A stretch of 64,000 bases of DNA from Actinomycetota bacterium (lineage in GTDB: Bacteria > Actinomycetota > Acidimicrobiia > Acidimicrobiales > Ilumatobacteraceae). The notes beneath the pieces were generated by a model. It saw nothing but the letters and a program-made list of their open reading frames with translations, was not told the DNA's origin and did no database searches. Below, piece by piece: positions 18,214-26,267 of this stretch (positions are counted from its first letter, which is position 1; each line of letters opens with the position of its first letter). A program made the translations under genes and the position numbers. Location of the stretch: positions 1-64,000 of the forward strand of contig CANGIP010000003.1 of assembly GCA_947454105.1 (NCBI GenBank), read 5' to 3'.

Positions 18214-19059
18214 TTAATCTGCAATTTTGCGACTGTTTGTTAATTCGACAGCCCGGTTGTACGCGCTCTTTTTTGGTACGCCCAAAATGTGCGAGACGGC
18301 AGTTGATGCATCTTTTGTTGATGCTCCGCCTGCGAGTTCGGCAAGTAGCAAACGATCAATGTCGTCAGCAGTTGGTGGTGGGGCATCGGGGGCACCGTGC
18401 AATACCAAAACGAATTCGCCTTGGGGCTCGTTTGTCCCGAAATGGTCGACGGCTTCTCCTAAAGTTCCGCGCCACACTTCTTCATGAATCTTGGTGAGTT
18501 CTCGACACAACGCAACTTGACGTTCGGGCCCGCACGCAACTGAAAGATCGACGAGTGTGCGATGCAAGCGATGCGGGGCTTCGTACAAGATGACGGTGCG
18601 CTGTTGAAGTGCAAGTTCGTTGATGTGTGTCGCACGTTCTTGGCCACTGCGGGCAATAAAGCCATCAAAGATAAAGCGGTCGGTCGGTAGGCCGCTGATG
18701 ATCAGTGCCATGATCAGTGCAGCCGGGCCTGGAATGGCACTCACGTTGTGCGAAGCATCGATGGCGGCCCGTACTAGGCGTGAACCAGGGTCGCTGATTC
18801 CGGGTGTGCCGGCGTCGGTGACTAAGCAAACATCACGGCCGTCATTCAATGCATCAAGTACTCGCGGAATTGATGCATGTTCGGTGTGATCGTCAACGCG
18901 CATCAGTGTGGCCGCAATACCGAGATTGTGTAGAAGCAGGCCGGTGCGCCGGGTATCTTCGCAACACACCAAACCAGCGTTGGTGAGTGCTTCAATGGCA
19001 CGAGGCGAAATATCGCCCATATTGCCAAGCGGTGTTGCCACGAGAATCAATTTGCTCAT
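18214..19059 (-). CDS. rsmI: 16S rRNA (cytidine1402-2'-O)-methyltransferase
   Basis: Tetrapyrrole-methylase-fold enzyme that 2'-O-methylates C1402 in the 16S decoding centre. It has 281 residues. Motifs: 'LILVATPLGNMGDISPRAIE' at the N-terminus, 'CLVTDAGTPGISDPGSRLV', 'AIPGPAALIMAL', and the C-terminal 'KKSAYNRAVEL'. Its ATG overlaps the stop of the DUF192 gene (ATGA), so the two are translationally coupled. The Mycobacterium homologue lies near metS in the same neighbourhood. Confidence 0.95.
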   Translation of the reverse strand: MSKLILVATPLGNMGDISPRAIEALTNAGLVCCEDTRRTGLLLHNLGIAATLMRVDDHTEHASIPRVLDALNDGRDVCLVTDAGTPGISDPGSRLVRAAIDASHNVSAIPGPAALIMALIISGLPTDRFIFDGFIARSGQERATHINELALQQRTVILYEAPHRLHRTLVDLSVACGPERQVALCRELTKIHEEVWRGTLGEAVDHFGTNEPQGEFVLVLHGAPDAPPPTADDIDRLLLAELAGGASTKDASTAVSHILGVPKKSAYNRAVELTNSRKIAD

Positions 19060-19427
19060 TGCGACGTCAGTTCAGGATTGTTATTGCTATCGCGCACTTC
19101 AATTTTGTTGCCGACACTGATTCCCCAGCGAGCGAATGCACCTTTTTCGGCTTCGACCACTGTTCGCGCATTCCGAACCGGCGCACCAAGTCGCAGCTTG
19201 GACATCTGCGCAGTTTTAATGACATTGCCAACTGCATCAAGATAAGCGACATCGATGGCAACACGCATTCCAAAAGTGTGCACCCAACGACAGTTAGGGA
19301 TAACGAAGGCACCTTCGATGTGAGTTTGTCCGCACAAACCCTTGCGACGAGATGCACGATCGTTGGCAATGTCGGCACTTGCTAACACACGCCCATCCGT
19401 AACGAGCCAGGCTGAATGTGCTGTCAT
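19056..19427 (-). CDS. DUF192 family protein
   Basis: A 123-residue DUF192 protein. The family core is visible: 'ANDRASRRKGLCGQTHIEG' (usually R..GLM), 'WVHTFGMRVAIDVAYLDAVG' (usually HTFFM..IDV.F.D..G) and 'VVEAEKGAFARWGISVGNKI' (usually VLE...G.....I..GD.). DUF192 proteins are small beta-barrels of unknown function, often exported; no signal peptide is seen here. A strong AAGGAGG lies 6 nt before ATG 19427. Coupled to rsmI by a 4-bp overlap. Confidence 0.88.
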   Translation of the reverse strand: MTAHSAWLVTDGRVLASADIANDRASRRKGLCGQTHIEGAFVIPNCRWVHTFGMRVAIDVAYLDAVGNVIKTAQMSKLRLGAPVRNARTVVEAEKGAFARWGISVGNKIEVRDSNNNPELTSQ

Positions 19428-19484
19428 GACTCGCCTCCTTGATTGTGTAGTAATCGGTTCGTGAAAGTTGAACCTCAGACAAAT

Positions 19485-20573
19485 TTAGACGTTGAAGCGG
19501 AACTCCATCACGTCACCATCTTCGGGGTGATATTCCTTGCCTTCAATGCGAATTTTGCCGACGTCTTTGGCCTTGTTCCAGGCACCAATCTCGAGCAGTT
19601 CATCCCAGTGAATAACTTCGGCCTTAATGAAGCCGCGTTGGAAGTCGGTATGAATTCGGCCGGCACATTCGGGGGCGCTTGACCCAGCGTAAAAAGTCCA
19701 GGCGCGAGTTTCTTTTTCGCCTGTTGTGAAATAGGTGCGAAGTCCGAGCAAGTGATACGCGCTGCGAACCATACGGAATAATGCGCCCTCGCCGAGTCCG
19801 AAACCCTCAAGCATTTCGGCGCGTTCTACCGGATCGGAGATTGTTGCTGCTTCGGCTTCGAGTTGCACGCACATACCAATGACTTCAACGTTGGCGCCAG
19901 CAGTGGAGAATTCATCGCGGACGATTTTTTCAACGACAGGAATTTTGTCGAGTTCGTTTTCGCCGACATTTACAACTGCAAGTACCGAGCGATTGGTCAA
20001 CAAGAAATATGGCTTGAGCGTTTCACGCCATTCTTCTTTGAGTCCGGCGCGGTACAAGGGGAGTCCCTGGCTGAGTGCGTCGTAAGCAGCTTGCAGTGCC
20101 TCGAGTTCGGCAGCGGCAGATTTGTCGAGTTTGGCTTGGCGGGTTGCCTGAGTGAGTCGCTTCTCGACAGTTTCAAGGTCGGCCAATGCGAGTTCGATTT
20201 CAACCACGCGCAAGTGTTCGAGCGGATCAGACGGACCAGGAACATCGTCATCTTCGAAAGCGCGCAACACCAGAACGATGGCATCGACTTCACGAATGTT
20301 GGCTAAGAACTTGTTACCAAGACCTTCACCTTTACTGGCACCCTCAACGAGTCCGCCAATGTCGACAACTTGAACAGAAGCGTGGATCAGTGATTTTGTT
20401 TTGGACATGACACCAATGCGGTCAAGTCGATCGTCGGGGACCTTGGCGACTCCGATATTGGGGTCTTTGGTCGCAAAGGCGTACGGGGCAGCAAGTGCGC
20501 CTCCGCCAGTGAGAGCGTTGTACAACGAGCTTTTGCCCGCGTTGGGGAGACCGACTAATCCGAAGCGTTCCAT
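19485..20573 (-). CDS. ychF: Redox-regulated ribosome-binding ATPase YchF (OLA1 family)
   Basis: An Obg-family P-loop protein that binds ribosomes and hydrolyses ATP; implicated in translation and stress responses. It has 362 residues, the family length. Motifs: G1 '[20 protein letters not shown]', G3 '[19 protein letters not shown]', the NVGE variant replacing NKxD ('[10 protein letters not shown]'), and the C-terminal TGS domain ('[20 protein letters not shown]'). I start at ATG 20573 (MERFGLVG) as in relatives; the frame stays open eight codons further. Confidence 0.95.
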   Translation of the reverse strand: MERFGLVGLPNAGKSSLYNALTGGGALAAPYAFATKDPNIGVAKVPDDRLDRIGVMSKTKSLIHASVQVVDIGGLVEGASKGEGLGNKFLANIREVDAIVLVLRAFEDDDVPGPSDPLEHLRVVEIELALADLETVEKRLTQATRQAKLDKSAAAELEALQAAYDALSQGLPLYRAGLKEEWRETLKPYFLLTNRSVLAVVNVGENELDKIPVVEKIVRDEFSTAGANVEVIGMCVQLEAEAATISDPVERAEMLEGFGLGEGALFRMVRSAYHLLGLRTYFTTGEKETRAWTFYAGSSAPECAGRIHTDFQRGFIKAEVIHWDELLEIGAWNKAKDVGKIRIEGKEYHPEDGDVMEFRFNV

Positions 20574-20629
20574 GACGCTAGGCAGGCTACCGACCACCGC
20601 TCACGGTCAAGGCATTCACACAGTTGAAC

Positions 20630-21289
20630 ATGAAACTCAACTCTGTAGTGGTGACAACAATCGTCTCAATCTGTGGATTGCTGACATTGGCACAGTTTGG
20701 TGCTGGTCAGCCGGTGCTTGCCGAGCCTCAGCCGTGTGCGACTTATCAGATTGAAGGCACGATTGATTCGTCCGAACCCTTGTCTGGTGAGCAAACGGGC
20801 GAAGCCGAGGTGTACGTGCATTTTGGTGAGAAGCCGTTAGTGCGCCACCAAGTGTTTGTGACTTTCGCAGGCGCGTTGGATCAGATGTTGAGTGAACCAG
20901 TTTTGCTAGTCACCGATGAACTCGGCCGAGCACGAGTTGAGGTTCCACGAGGCGCAGTCAATGTCGCGTTTATGACTGAAAGTCCCGCACCAGAGAACTG
21001 CTCGGCGAGCATCGGGGAGGCGTACGAACCCGTCATTGTCGCCGCAACAGTTCCGGTTCAGCCCTCGGTGGACGGGCCAGTGGGTCTGGATCAAGGGGTG
21101 ACATACGCCGACATTTACGACACCGCTCCATACGTGAACCAGGCAGGCAATGTCGATGTCCCTACATCCGAACTTGCTCATACTGGGCCGATTTCCCGAT
21201 GGGTATTGACTCTGTCGGTGGTCATGTTTGGGGCGGGGATTGGTCTTGGAATAGGTCGCGGACGCCAAGCTGCCTGGGGAGAGAGGTAA
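20630..21289 (+). CDS. Secreted cell-wall protein with LAXTG-type sortase signal
   Basis: A 219-residue exported protein of unknown function. It has an N-terminal signal peptide ('VVTTIVSICGLLTLAQFGAG' then a likely cleavage near VLAEP) and a beta-rich middle with two cysteines ('QPCATYQIEGTI', 'ENCSASIG'). The C-terminus has a complete sorting signal: LAHTG, a hydrophobic span ('WVLTLSVVMFGAGIGLGIG') and a positive tail (RGRQAAWGER). LAXTG is the motif of class E sortases in high-GC Gram-positives, so covalent attachment to peptidoglycan is likely. No sortase gene is in the window. Start ATG 20630. Confidence 0.7.
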   Translation: MKLNSVVVTTIVSICGLLTLAQFGAGQPVLAEPQPCATYQIEGTIDSSEPLSGEQTGEAEVYVHFGEKPLVRHQVFVTFAGALDQMLSEPVLLVTDELGRARVEVPRGAVNVAFMTESPAPENCSASIGEAYEPVIVAATVPVQPSVDGPVGLDQGVTYADIYDTAPYVNQAGNVDVPTSELAHTGPISRWVLTLSVVMFGAGIGLGIGRGRQAAWGER

Positions 21290-21351
21290 AAATCCCTGAG
21301 TAAATATCTTGGATTCATGTCTGGCCGAGTTCGTTCTGGCGACTCGGGCTG

Positions 21352-21357
21352 TAGGCT
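21352..21357 (+). promoter_or_regulatory. Candidate -10 box for bL37
   Basis: TAGGCT lies nine bases before the ATG of the bL37 gene, with no Shine-Dalgarno in between. This fits a near-leaderless transcript. The same hexamer occurs 7 nt before cofC. No convincing -35 box was seen. Confidence 0.4.
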
Positions 21358-21366
21358 CACATACCT

Positions 21367-21453
21367 ATGTCAAAGAAGACCAAGAAGCGTAAGGCCCGGC
21401 TCCGCCGCTCAAAGGCGAACCACGGCAAGCGCCCCAACATGGGTCGCGGCTGA
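21367..21453 (+). CDS. Large ribosomal subunit protein bL37, 28 aa
   Basis: A 28-residue basic protein beginning MSKKTKKRKARLRR and containing 'SKANHGKRPNMGRG'. The segment KANHGKRPN is the hallmark of bL37, the small 50S protein found by cryo-EM in mycobacteria and encoded across Actinobacteria. The length matches (24-28 aa). Start ATG 21367; TAGGCT sits 9 nt upstream. It is a single short plus-strand gene between the sortase-signal protein and the VOC gene. Confidence 0.88.
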   Translation: MSKKTKKRKARLRRSKANHGKRPNMGRG

Positions 21454-21488
21454 GGTCACTCTTTCTCGTTTCACCTGATCGTCCGGTT

Positions 21489-21539
21489 GCCCGGTACCAA
21501 GGTACGGGGCAGATATCTCACCGAGTCTCGTTTGGACTC
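21489..21539. repeat. Two small inverted repeats downstream of bL37
   Basis: Arms at 21489-21498 and 21501-21510 pair around CCAAGG with one mismatch (GCCCG-GTACC). Arms GAGTC (21523-21527) and GACTC (21535-21539) flank a 7-nt loop. No T-tract follows. They may be a weak terminator for bL37 or chance; low confidence. Confidence 0.3.
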
Positions 21540-21574
21540 ATTAATTCATTCACCTGTTAAGGGGTGGCATCGCC

Positions 21575-22237
21575 ATGACAACAATCGCTGATGTGTGGTT
21601 GTCATCGTCAATTGACCCTTGGCGACTCTTAGGTTTTTCTGATTATCCAATTGCTCAGCCAGATGGCTCGGTTGTCTCATGTATTCCAATTGCCGGTTTG
21701 GGTTTTCGATTCTTGCCTCAGATTGTTGAATCGTCGGTGACCGGCGGCTGCGTCAGCGGTTGGACTGTGGTGTCTGATGATGCCGTCACCGACTTAATTG
21801 ACGGTGTCGCGACTCAAGTCATCAGCGAACTTCAACCCGTGCCTGAACTGACCCACGAATTAGCGGTGACAGCAATTGATCACATTGTCATCACGACTGG
21901 ATCGCTCGAACGAACCTGTGGCGCTATCACCGAACACCTAGGTCTGCCGCTTAAACGAATTCGTGATGCTGGACACGGTGTGCGCCAAGGATTCCATCGA
22001 GCCGGGTCGCTCATTCTTGAAATTGTTGAGCGTCCCGACCTGGCTCCTGAAACCCCAGCAGAAATTTGGGGAGTTGTTTTTGTCGTTGACGATCTTGATG
22101 CCGCGGTGGCTTGGCTTGGCCCCGACGCGATCGGCGCACCGCGAGACGCTGTGCAAAATGGTCGACGCATCGCATCGGTCAAAAAGGAAGTTGGACTTGG
22201 TTTACCGGTGGCGTTGATGTCACCACATGTGCGCTGA
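21575..22237 (+). CDS. VOC (glyoxalase/bleomycin-resistance fold) family protein
   Basis: A 220-residue protein with VOC-like halves. The second half has 'AIDHIVITTGSLERTCGAIT', the typical start of a VOC module (DH.V..T.....), then 'ILEIVERPD' and 'WGVVFVVDDLDAAVAWLG'. The C-terminal 'ALMSPHVR' also fits. The N-terminal 100 residues are a divergent copy or a family-specific extension. VOC enzymes use a metal site to act on diverse small molecules; the substrate cannot be deduced. Preceded by AAGGGGTGG about 10 nt before the ATG. Confidence 0.75.
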   Translation: MTTIADVWLSSSIDPWRLLGFSDYPIAQPDGSVVSCIPIAGLGFRFLPQIVESSVTGGCVSGWTVVSDDAVTDLIDGVATQVISELQPVPELTHELAVTAIDHIVITTGSLERTCGAITEHLGLPLKRIRDAGHGVRQGFHRAGSLILEIVERPDLAPETPAEIWGVVFVVDDLDAAVAWLGPDAIGAPRDAVQNGRRIASVKKEVGLGLPVALMSPHVR

Positions 22238-22241
22238 CTTT

Positions 22242-23180
22242 TTACCAACCGTCTTCTTCATGTTTTTTCGCGAGGTACTCAAGGCCTGCAGAGCAGTCGT
22301 TACTCTTTGCGCACCAATTGCAGTGTCCTGCAGGTCGTAGAACTGGTTCTGCTTTGCCGAGTTTGAGTTCGATGGCACGGACGAGTCCATCTTGTAGGCG
22401 CCGCGCGGTGGATTGAAGTACGGCTTCAGAAATATCTTCTTGATGAACTTCGGCGGTATCGAGGTAATAGCTGGCTACTTTGCGCGGAGCATTGCCAATT
22501 GCCAAAAAATCAATGAGTGCATACAAACGCAAATCGTCATAGTGCGCCGGAGACCAACGGCCAGTTTTGAGATCAATAATGACTTTGTCGGGCGGTTTGC
22601 CAAGTGCAAGATCGACTTTGCCGCCAATACGAATACGGTTATTTGACAGGTTCAGAGCAAGTGAACTTTCAACTTGCGGAATCCATGAACTTTTGATCGG
22701 CGGAAAGCATTCGGTGAAGCGTGTGAAGAGTGCACTGCATTCGCCGACTAATTCGGCTCTGGCAAATTCGTCAAGCGTGATTAAGAATTCGCTGATCGAT
22801 TTTCCGGCGTCGTTACTGAGCCGAGAAATTGACTCTTCAATGAGATCAGTAGGGGGCATGGGGTGACGCAAATTGATCGAGACCTCAATGGCCTTATGAA
22901 CGATGGTGCCTTTGCAATTGGCGTTAGTCCATTCGAAAGGTCCCTGGCCATCCAGAAAAAAGCCTTCGCACGAAAGTGCATTCGTGAGGCTTTGTTTGCT
23001 GAGATAAAAGCGATTCTCGTAGGTGGCAATATCGGGCAGTAAATGGGCGACGGGCAACAGGGCTTGTTCGAGTTCGGCCCGAATTTCGTCGGCGAGAGAC
23101 GGAGGAATATCTGGTCGCACTTCGGCCTTGCCGAGCATGTCGATGACCCTCTGTTGGGCGGGGTTATAGGTCTCAGACAC
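22242..23180 (-). CDS. RecB-like PD-(D/E)XK nuclease
   Basis: A 312-residue protein with a RecB/Cas4-type nuclease core: the metal-binding sequence 'GGKVDLAL' then 'DKVIIDLKTGRW' (the D...DxK motif), followed by 'YDDLRLYALIDFLA' (the QxxxY-like helix). At the end 'HCNWCAKSNDCSAG' has three cysteines, as in Cas4/AddB-like iron-sulfur nucleases. The usual fourth upstream Cys could be the one in 'LSCEGFFLDGQG' (about residue 74). There is no adjacent Cas or AddA gene, so a stand-alone DNA repair role is inference. GTG start at 23180 with GAGGA upstream. Confidence 0.78.
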   Translation of the reverse strand: MSETYNPAQQRVIDMLGKAEVRPDIPPSLADEIRAELEQALLPVAHLLPDIATYENRFYLSKQSLTNALSCEGFFLDGQGPFEWTNANCKGTIVHKAIEVSINLRHPMPPTDLIEESISRLSNDAGKSISEFLITLDEFARAELVGECSALFTRFTECFPPIKSSWIPQVESSLALNLSNNRIRIGGKVDLALGKPPDKVIIDLKTGRWSPAHYDDLRLYALIDFLAIGNAPRKVASYYLDTAEVHQEDISEAVLQSTARRLQDGLVRAIELKLGKAEPVLRPAGHCNWCAKSNDCSAGLEYLAKKHEEDGW

Positions 23181-23293
23181 GGTGGTTCCTCACGGCAAAA
23201 CCTTAGGTCGGGGGTGGGGCAGTAACGGTTGATCAACCACGGTGGTCGTCTGAATGTTCTGTGCCATACCCCTTTGGCAGAGTGATCTTTCTC

Positions 23294-23623
23294 ATGGAAG
23301 CCACGACCGTTCATTTCGCCACCGCTGCCCGCACATTGGGTCGAGAGGTCCGTACTCGGGGTTTGGTCGTTCCCGGATTTCGTTGCCCGCCGCGAATTTT
23401 GGGTGCTGACCGCACCATTCGTCGGTTCGACGGCGGTGTCACCGTTGCGGTTCGTGTCAAAGGACGTCCTTGGGTTGCCGTATTGGCCGACATGATCGAA
23501 GGCGTTGTCGTTGCCAATCAACTCACGCCGCCACTGGCCGATCGCTTACGGGGCGAAATGTGGTTGGCGCTCGGATTTACTTGTGAGGCTTCGCCGATCG
23601 ACCGACCGACTCAGGTTGCTTAA
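23294..23623 (+). CDS. Conserved hypothetical protein, 109 aa
   Basis: A small soluble protein beginning MEATTVHFATAARTLGREVR and containing 'GADRTIRRFDGGVTVAVRVK' and 'RPWVAVLADMIEGVVVANQL'. No membrane span, signal or catalytic motif is seen. The frame is open upstream to 23261 but ATG 23294 fits the start of the structured sequence. It is followed at once by tRNA-Leu. Coding use looks normal for the region. I cannot assign a function. Confidence 0.6.
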   Translation: MEATTVHFATAARTLGREVRTRGLVVPGFRCPPRILGADRTIRRFDGGVTVAVRVKGRPWVAVLADMIEGVVVANQLTPPLADRLRGEMWLALGFTCEASPIDRPTQVA

Positions 23624-23643
23624 CCCCTATCCTGTTGGGCAGT

Positions 23644-23732
23644 GCCCGGGTGGCGGAATAGGCAGACGCGGGGGGCTTAAACCCCCCTTCCTTACCAAAG
23701 GAGTATGGGTTCAAGTCCCATCCCGGGCACCA
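23644..23732 (+). tRNA. tRNA-Leu(UAA)
   Basis: A class II tRNA of 89 nt including a genome-encoded CCA. The acceptor GCCCGGG pairs with CCCGGGC. The anticodon stem GGGGG/CCCCC encloses loop CTTAAAC, giving anticodon TAA (leucine). A variable arm (TTCCTTACCAAAGGAGT) and the T-loop GGTTCAAGTCC follow. Confidence 0.96.
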
Positions 23733-23764
23733 CACCACCACCTGAGAATTACTTGATGAGGTTT

Positions 23765-25681
23765 TTAAGCGAGAGTTACCCCGTCAGCGACAACAATGAT
23801 TTCGTCGTCGGCCGTGAGCGAAAGGGGTTCCGACTTGGCTGGGTTGGTCACAACTTGGCCAGTCGCTGCAACGCGATATCCGATTGCTGTTTGACCAATT
23901 GCCGAAGCGCTCATGACCACATCACCAAAAGTTTGGGCATTTTCAGCACCATAATTTGAGACGGGTCGAAGTTCTATCGAGCAACGTGAATGATCGAAGA
24001 GATCGTCAAACACGAGGCCGAGTTCGGCGCGTTCGCTGAGCTGGGCGAGCATCAAACTGGTTAATTCATCGCTGACGACGAAGTCGTCGACGCCAGTTGA
24101 ATCGGCGAGAGATGTGTTTCGCTGGTCTAACAGTTCGGCCACGATGCGAACTTTGCCAACTTCATCGCTTTGACGAACTTGATTGAAAGCAATCAATGTC
24201 AGCAACGTGCGGGCATCGGCATCGGTTTCAGACATTGCATTTCGGTAGCCGAGCACAATGACTTCGTGGAACGACCTTTCGGCAGCACGAGCAGCGACGA
24301 TTTCTGGTCCTCCACTCAATTCGCTGATTTCGAGAGTCACATTGCTGGTGCTCAGTTGATTGCGAAGTTCTGCAACGTTGACTAGCGCCGGGTCAAGCAG
24401 AAGCTCAATGGTTGTGCGACTGTCAAGGAATTCATCAAGTTCCGACAGAACACGTGGTCCGAGATCGCTCCAACCAGCGACCACGATTCGTCGTGGACGA
24501 TTATCGATGGCGGTTGGTGTCCCTGCCAAAACATTGCCCTTAATCGGCGAAATAGAGGGAATGAATAGTGAATCGTCTTCGGCCAAAGCAAGAATTTCGT
24601 CTCCATCGACGATGACGTAATCACGCGCCGGATTGAGTTCAACAATTGAACCCGTATGCATGACGCCGAATACCGCACATTTTTCAAAACCCATCAGGAC
24701 TGACTGATACGAATGACCAACGAATTGTTGAAATGGCGCAAAGTAGAGTTCGTCGCCGTCAAAGTCGAGCAATTCACGAAAGACCGTGCTCAGACCACGT
24801 TGACGACAAGCTTGCGCAGTGAGTTCGGCCACGATTTCGTCGGAGCTGACCGCGACAACTTCGTTGCCTAGCAAGTTCTTTAGGGAAGCAGCAATTGAAC
24901 GATCGGAAATTTCGGCAATGATCGGAAGTTTGGTTGAGGATTGACCTTTGACCGAGCGGATAGCCAACAAGGTTTTGATGGTGTTGGTATCGGTCCCGTC
25001 ACTCACAACAATCACTGAACGAGCTTTTGAGATGTTCACCATCGAAAGGTCTCCGGCAACCCAAGGTTCACCACGACGCGCCACCAAACGAGTTGTTTTA
25101 AAATCGTCGATTGATTCGCGAAGCTGTTCTTCAATTTCGGTTTTGTCAACATCGGCCAAGATGACGACTGCAGCCTTCTTGCGACTTTCGTTGGCAAGAA
25201 TCAATTCACTCACAATGGAGGGAACTCGTGGCGACCAACCAAGAATGATGGTGTGATCGTTTTCTTGAACTGAACTACGACCTCGTTGTAGTTCGTCAAC
25301 CTTTTGGTCAACGGAGTTTGCAATCAAACCGATCAAGCTGCCGGCGATAAATACACCCGAAAGGGTGACAAGCAACATGATGAAACGGGTGGGCCAGCCA
25401 CTCTCGCCAGAAAATGTCCCTGGGTCCAAGACGCGAGTCATTGATAGCCAATAATTTTCGATGAGACCCAATTGATTTGGTTCGCCGTTGATTCCCTTCA
25501 GTTGGAAGATCGTGAGAATCAATGCAGCAATCAAAATGATGATGAGCGTTAATACGGCGAGCCACGCGATGACCACCGAAGTTCCGCGCGACAGTGCGAG
25601 GTCGAAGCGGTACCGGACCCAACTCAGTTTTGAATTGCTACCTTCTGATGTTTGATCGGTGGGAGAAGATTTTTGCGACAT
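23765..25681 (-). CDS. CASTOR/POLLUX-like ion channel with RCK/TrkA-N domains
   Basis: A 638-residue membrane protein. Two hydrophobic spans ('VVIAWLAVLTLIIILIAALI', about 35-58, and 'FIMLLVTLSGVFIAGSLIGL', about 104-125) flank a pore-like segment ('YWLSMTRVLDPGTFSGESGW'). Two large cytosolic RCK-like Rossmann regions follow ('DHTIILGWSPRVPSIVSELI' and 'RRIVVAGWSDLGPRVLSELD'). This is the layout of the CASTOR/POLLUX/DMI1 channel family, which conducts K+ or Ca2+ and is known from plants and bacteria. ATG 25681 has GGAAGG 6-10 nt upstream. No operon partner. Ion selectivity unknown. Confidence 0.8.
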   Translation of the reverse strand: MSQKSSPTDQTSEGSNSKLSWVRYRFDLALSRGTSVVIAWLAVLTLIIILIAALILTIFQLKGINGEPNQLGLIENYWLSMTRVLDPGTFSGESGWPTRFIMLLVTLSGVFIAGSLIGLIANSVDQKVDELQRGRSSVQENDHTIILGWSPRVPSIVSELILANESRKKAAVVILADVDKTEIEEQLRESIDDFKTTRLVARRGEPWVAGDLSMVNISKARSVIVVSDGTDTNTIKTLLAIRSVKGQSSTKLPIIAEISDRSIAASLKNLLGNEVVAVSSDEIVAELTAQACRQRGLSTVFRELLDFDGDELYFAPFQQFVGHSYQSVLMGFEKCAVFGVMHTGSIVELNPARDYVIVDGDEILALAEDDSLFIPSISPIKGNVLAGTPTAIDNRPRRIVVAGWSDLGPRVLSELDEFLDSRTTIELLLDPALVNVAELRNQLSTSNVTLEISELSGGPEIVAARAAERSFHEVIVLGYRNAMSETDADARTLLTLIAFNQVRQSDEVGKVRIVAELLDQRNTSLADSTGVDDFVVSDELTSLMLAQLSERAELGLVFDDLFDHSRCSIELRPVSNYGAENAQTFGDVVMSASAIGQTAIGYRVAATGQVVTNPAKSEPLSLTADDEIIVVADGVTLA

Positions 25682-25819
25682 TGTGAGACCTTCCGGAATT
25701 TGTGTTTGCTTTGAGAGATTTGAAACTTCACGAAACGCGGTGGATGAGCTTCTGGCACCCCATAGTAGGGAAAATGTTCTTTAAAGATACATTCGGGACG
25801 AATTGCCTCATAGAGTCAA

Positions 25820-25837
25820 AGAGCGCACCCGCGCTCT
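25820..25837. repeat. Short inverted repeat in the intergenic gap upstream of the 108-aa gene
   Basis: AGAGCGC (25820-25826) and GCGCTCT (25831-25837) form a 7-bp stem around ACCC. It lies between the divergent channel gene and the 108-aa gene, in about 240 bp without a gene. It may be an operator or leader hairpin; no T-tract. Confidence 0.3.
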
Positions 25838-25920
25838 GGCTCGGAGCAGGGGTATCATTTCGTCGCTCCAGTGTTAGTTCCACTGGCGTTCCGTGTCCAA
25901 GTCGCTCAAAGGAAACCGTT

Positions 25921-26247
25921 GTGTCCGATCAATCCAAACTGACCCCCCTTCAGGCCGCTGAGGCTCGCCGACTGGCTGCCGAGCAGGCTAAGGCGAACAA
26001 GGTTCCTCAGACCCGCTCTGAAGAAGAGAAGGCGGCTCGCAAAGAACGAGTCAGTAAGGCTAAAGATGCTCTCAGTCGTTCGGTCGGAATTAAGGGTGAT
26101 CATGTCGCTGGCGCACGTGCTGCGATCAAGACTTACCTGCAACGCCTCAACGAGCCGAACCAGCCCGATGATGCCCGCTTTGAAATGTTGATCGAGGCTC
26201 CGTTTAAGGCCCCTGAAAAGAAGAAGACCAACGGTCCACGTTTTTAA
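25921..26247 (+). CDS. Conserved highly charged small protein, 108 aa
   Basis: A soluble Lys/Glu/Ala-rich protein. The N-terminal half is a likely long helix ('QAAEARRLAAEQAKANKV', 'SEEEKAARKERVSKAKDALS'). It is followed by 'IKGDHVAGARAAIKTYLQRL' and ends 'APEKKKTNGPRF'. GTG 25921 is chosen because AAAGGA lies 7-8 nt before it. The frame is open to 25702, but that stretch reads unlike a protein start. It precedes the acyl-CoA synthetase gene by 20 bp. Function unknown. Confidence 0.6.
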   Translation: MSDQSKLTPLQAAEARRLAAEQAKANKVPQTRSEEEKAARKERVSKAKDALSRSVGIKGDHVAGARAAIKTYLQRLNEPNQPDDARFEMLIEAPFKAPEKKKTNGPRF

Positions 26248-26267
26248 TTTGATTGCGGCGAATTGAC

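Noticed and set aside
22242-23180. RecB-like nuclease as Cas4
   Set aside because: No repeats, cas1 or cas2 near it; stand-alone RecB-like nucleases are common in actinobacteria.
25702-25920. N-terminal extension of the 108-aa charged protein
   Set aside because: Composition differs sharply from the rest; a ribosome site supports GTG 25921.
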